In this document: positions 62,260 to 64,000 of the stretch, one piece after another
How positions within the stretch are numbered: the first letter of the stretch is position 1
Layout of the letters: every line of letters begins with the position of its first letter
Assembly (NCBI GenBank): GCA_003583745.1
Contig: QXPY01000018.1
Span: 17,983-81,982, forward strand
Reading direction: 5' to 3'
Source of the DNA: Rhodocyclales bacterium GT-UBC
GTDB taxonomy: Bacteria > Pseudomonadota > Gammaproteobacteria > Burkholderiales > Rhodocyclaceae
DNA: 64,000 nucleotides
Made by a program: the position numbers and the translations under genes
The notes under the pieces: model-generated
The model's input: the letters and a program-made list of their open reading frames with translations, nothing else
Databases searched by the model: none
Told to the model about the DNA's origin: nothing

Positions 62260-63122
62260 TTGATTAGCTTTCTGCGCAAGAAATACCCCTGAAAGTTTGC
62301 CCCTTTTTGCCAGCCGCGAATAGGAGGGTCGCCACTTTCCCATGTTGCTAATAATTCATATTTCTCTTGCAGCTTTTTCAACATCGCCGGTCCATCGAAT
62401 AACCACGAGGGGTAACTGCCTTTATAAAGGTTGGATGGCAGTACTTGCACCGTGATCATTTCATGAGTAATTGAACAGGGATGGCGGTCGATGACAAGGT
62501 AAGGAATGTCGGTGACGAGGATCTGTTCAAGAATCCCCCATGGATTCTCAATATATTGCAGTACGCTTGACAGCAAAACTACGTCAGGGCGAGGCGGGGC
62601 TAGCGCTGATTCGATTGACGGAAAGAAACGAAGTGTTTCCCGGCTGATTTCCTGTTGGCCAATTTCGACCAAGCGGGGTTGTTCGACAATTCTCCAGTCC
62701 AGCCTGCAGACGTCGGACAAAAAATGTTTGCATTGGAAATATGAACTTCCCAGTGCGCCACCGAAATCCAGTACCGATAATTCCCCCCTTGTGGCGAGCG
62801 CAACCCTGCTCAGCGCAGCGAATAAAGGTAGGTTAGGCGGCACATCATCACTGCTAACACCGTCTTGATCCCAAGCGGCAGAGCCTTCTTTGACGGCTCG
62901 AGCTGCGTTGGCCAAGCGCTCGATGAGGTGTTCGTCATCATATCCACCAGCAGCGTTGAGTGCTGCGTTCCAGTCGGGAAACTCGCCTCGGTAACGGATT
63001 GCATAGCCAATCAAATAGTTAAACCAATCCCGAAGGCCTTGTGGAATCCAGCGCCTGATCAAACGATGGCGCTGTTGTCTTTGAGCCCAGTTTATGTTGT
63101 TCAATTCTGTACTCGATCTCAA
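62256..63122 (-). CDS. putative methyltransferase of the TIGR04325 (LIC12133) type
   Basis: A 288-residue protein with FPDWNAALNAAGGYDDEHLI near residue 48, LSVLDFGGALGSSYFQ near 114, DVVLLSSVLQYIENPW near 178, and YLVIDRHPCSI near 206. This follows the layout of the TIGR04325 family found in surface-glycan loci. The biochemical activity is unproven. The start is TTG, overlapping the upstream stop as TTGA; no ATG is available at the N-terminus. Confidence 0.8.
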   Translation of the reverse strand: MRSSTELNNINWAQRQQRHRLIRRWIPQGLRDWFNYLIGYAIRYRGEFPDWNAALNAAGGYDDEHLIERLANAARAVKEGSAAWDQDGVSSDDVPPNLPLFAALSRVALATRGELSVLDFGGALGSSYFQCKHFLSDVCRLDWRIVEQPRLVEIGQQEISRETLRFFPSIESALAPPRPDVVLLSSVLQYIENPWGILEQILVTDIPYLVIDRHPCSITHEMITVQVLPSNLYKGSYPSWLFDGPAMLKKLQEKYELLATWESGDPPIRGWQKGANFQGYFLRRKLIK

Positions 63123-63850
63123 ATAATTCGAGCAGCCAATGGCGATTGAATTGGACTTGCGTTGCCATGAAAGTAGGCGTCGAAGATATTTATTGCATCA
63201 CAATATTGAATATGTCCGGAGAGCACTAGAGGCCAATATCTGGCAAGATCTCGACGGGCTTTTCTAAATAATCGTTGCCTAACCTGTACTTGCCGCACGC
63301 CTAGCGCGTGAAGGGCGCTGAGGCGATGATTACCATCAATAACGAGAAAACGAGAGTTGACTTCGGCTCGCAACTCAAATACTTCAATGTAACTGAAGTT
63401 CTGTGGTTGATAGCCTTTTTGTTTGATGGAAAAGAATGCGTTTTCCAACCAACCAAATTCTTCTTCGATGCGCAGCCATTCGATGCCTTGAGGACAAAAG
63501 TAGCCTAAAAGATCAACTACACCTGATGGTGAGCTTTGCCACCCTCTGGGTCGAGAAAGAACTCGCCAAGACTTCCAAGGAAGGTGCCAAAGCGGAACGG
63601 AGCGTGAGGTTGCTACACCTAATGCTTCACCAATATCTTGGGGGCGGTAATGCCGAATGAAGTCGACAAATTGCGCACGAAGCTCGTGTATGGCTTGTCC
63701 TGTGGCAAGGCCTCGAATGTAATTTTCGTAAGGATTAAACTCATCACGACCGTAGCGAAATCCACAATGGTGAACACAATCGGCAATTGAAATGTTTCGA
63801 ATCACTTTAATAAGGTCTGTTGAGGTGGCTTCTTTAATTGATAAACACAA
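63119..63850 (-). CDS. ParB/sulfiredoxin-fold-like protein of unknown function
   Basis: A protein of up to 243 residues. The segment FLVIDGNHRLSALHALG near residue 168 has the GxHR core of ParB/Srx-like domains. The remainder, with HCGFRYGRDEFNPYENYI near 29, is not recognised. Its neighbours are methyltransferases and sugar-modifying enzymes, so a role in glycan modification is possible but unproven. The start is doubtful: TTG 63850 or GTG 63805 fit, both without a clear ribosome site. The upstream DNA belongs to the large inverted repeat. Confidence 0.65.
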   Translation of the reverse strand: MCLSIKEATSTDLIKVIRNISIADCVHHCGFRYGRDEFNPYENYIRGLATGQAIHELRAQFVDFIRHYRPQDIGEALGVATSRSVPLWHLPWKSWRVLSRPRGWQSSPSGVVDLLGYFCPQGIEWLRIEEEFGWLENAFFSIKQKGYQPQNFSYIEVFELRAEVNSRFLVIDGNHRLSALHALGVRQVQVRQRLFRKARRDLARYWPLVLSGHIQYCDAINIFDAYFHGNASPIQSPLAARII

Positions 63851-63859
63851 ACCCGGGTT

Positions 63860-64000
63860 TCGCCATAGTGGGCAATTTCATCTATTTTTTGAACGAGCAG
63901 GCCAGCATTCTTAATTTTTTCCATGATTGAATTATGGGTGTGGGAATAAGAATGCTGGCCTGCTCGTTCAAAAAATAGATGAAATTGCCCACTATGGCGA
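63860..64000. repeat. perfect 54-bp inverted repeat with 33-bp loop at window edge
   Basis: The left arm (63860-63913) and right arm (63947-64000) are exact reverse complements over 54 bp. The right arm reaches the last base, so the repeat probably continues. No coding region was recognised here. It is too long for an ordinary terminator. It could be a real palindromic element or a fold-back assembly artefact. Confidence 0.95.

Noticed and set aside
63860..64000. Large inverted repeat as a transcription terminator or CRISPR unit
   Set aside because: Arms of 54 bp with a 33-bp loop and no repeated spacer pattern do not fit either.

Overview
The gene content points to a betaproteobacterium, most likely of the Rhodocyclales (Dechloromonas/Azonexus/Accumulibacter-like). 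The supports are the mlaFEDACB-ABC-ibaG-murA-his-hinT-tatABC-degS backbone typical of Betaproteobacteria, a short-form HisG, a PEP-CTERM/PrsT surface-protein locus, and a MSHA-type pilus locus with an NtrC-family regulator. This is inference from gene content and order; no rRNA or tRNA gene was seen.

Left block (1-15.1 kb): the end of a histidine kinase converges on a long minus-strand operon running from 15146 down to 877. It encodes a sigma-54 response regulator, then MSHA-like pilus/secretion components (AAA ATPase with a SPOR-like tail, secretin, TPR protein, c-di-GMP-binding-type GspE ATPase, GspF, PilM/N-like, PilO-like, a small exported protein), two pseudopilin-like proteins sharing an unusual PCP/DGDG module, and a class III adenylate cyclase. 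No major pilin gene lies in this locus.

Central block (15.2-38.9 kb): the divergent mla lipid-transport operon, an ABC exporter, ibaG and murA are followed by a cold-shock gene with a structured leader, a TRAP transporter, and hisGD. The his run is then interrupted by a split chromate transporter, a PrsT-like TPR giant and a PEP-CTERM surface protein, and hisC is inverted. hisBHAFIE, a HIT protein and tatABC resume as a tightly coupled run. The PEP-CTERM gene has a textbook sigma-54 enhancer architecture: an inverted repeat, a perfect match to the IHF consensus, and a GG-N10-GC core. The same inverted-repeat half-sites lie upstream of prsT.

Right block (38.9-64 kb): housekeeping genes (glutamine amidotransferase, DegS-type protease, NIF3 protein, FAH hydrolase, MATE pump, sucCD, TerC, ornithine cyclodeaminase-like) precede a signalling cassette (CHASE2 Ser/Thr kinase, PP2C phosphatase, double-FHA protein, metallo-beta-lactamase-fold phosphodiesterase-like). 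Next come a type IV pilin with its own sigma-54 promoter, an AT-rich membrane glycosyltransferase plus polyprenyl-phosphate sugar synthase pair that looks like a pilin-glycosylation unit, and a minus-strand glycan cluster (glycosyltransferases, aminotransferase, epimerase, two methyltransferase-like proteins, a ParB-like protein). The window ends in a perfect 54-bp inverted repeat running to the last base.

Functional themes are surface structures (two pilus systems, an exosortase-type surface protein, glycans, outer-membrane lipid asymmetry) and their control by sigma-54, c-di-GMP, cAMP and Ser/Thr phosphorylation. No exosortase, prepilin peptidase, CRISPR array, insertion sequence or prophage was recognised.
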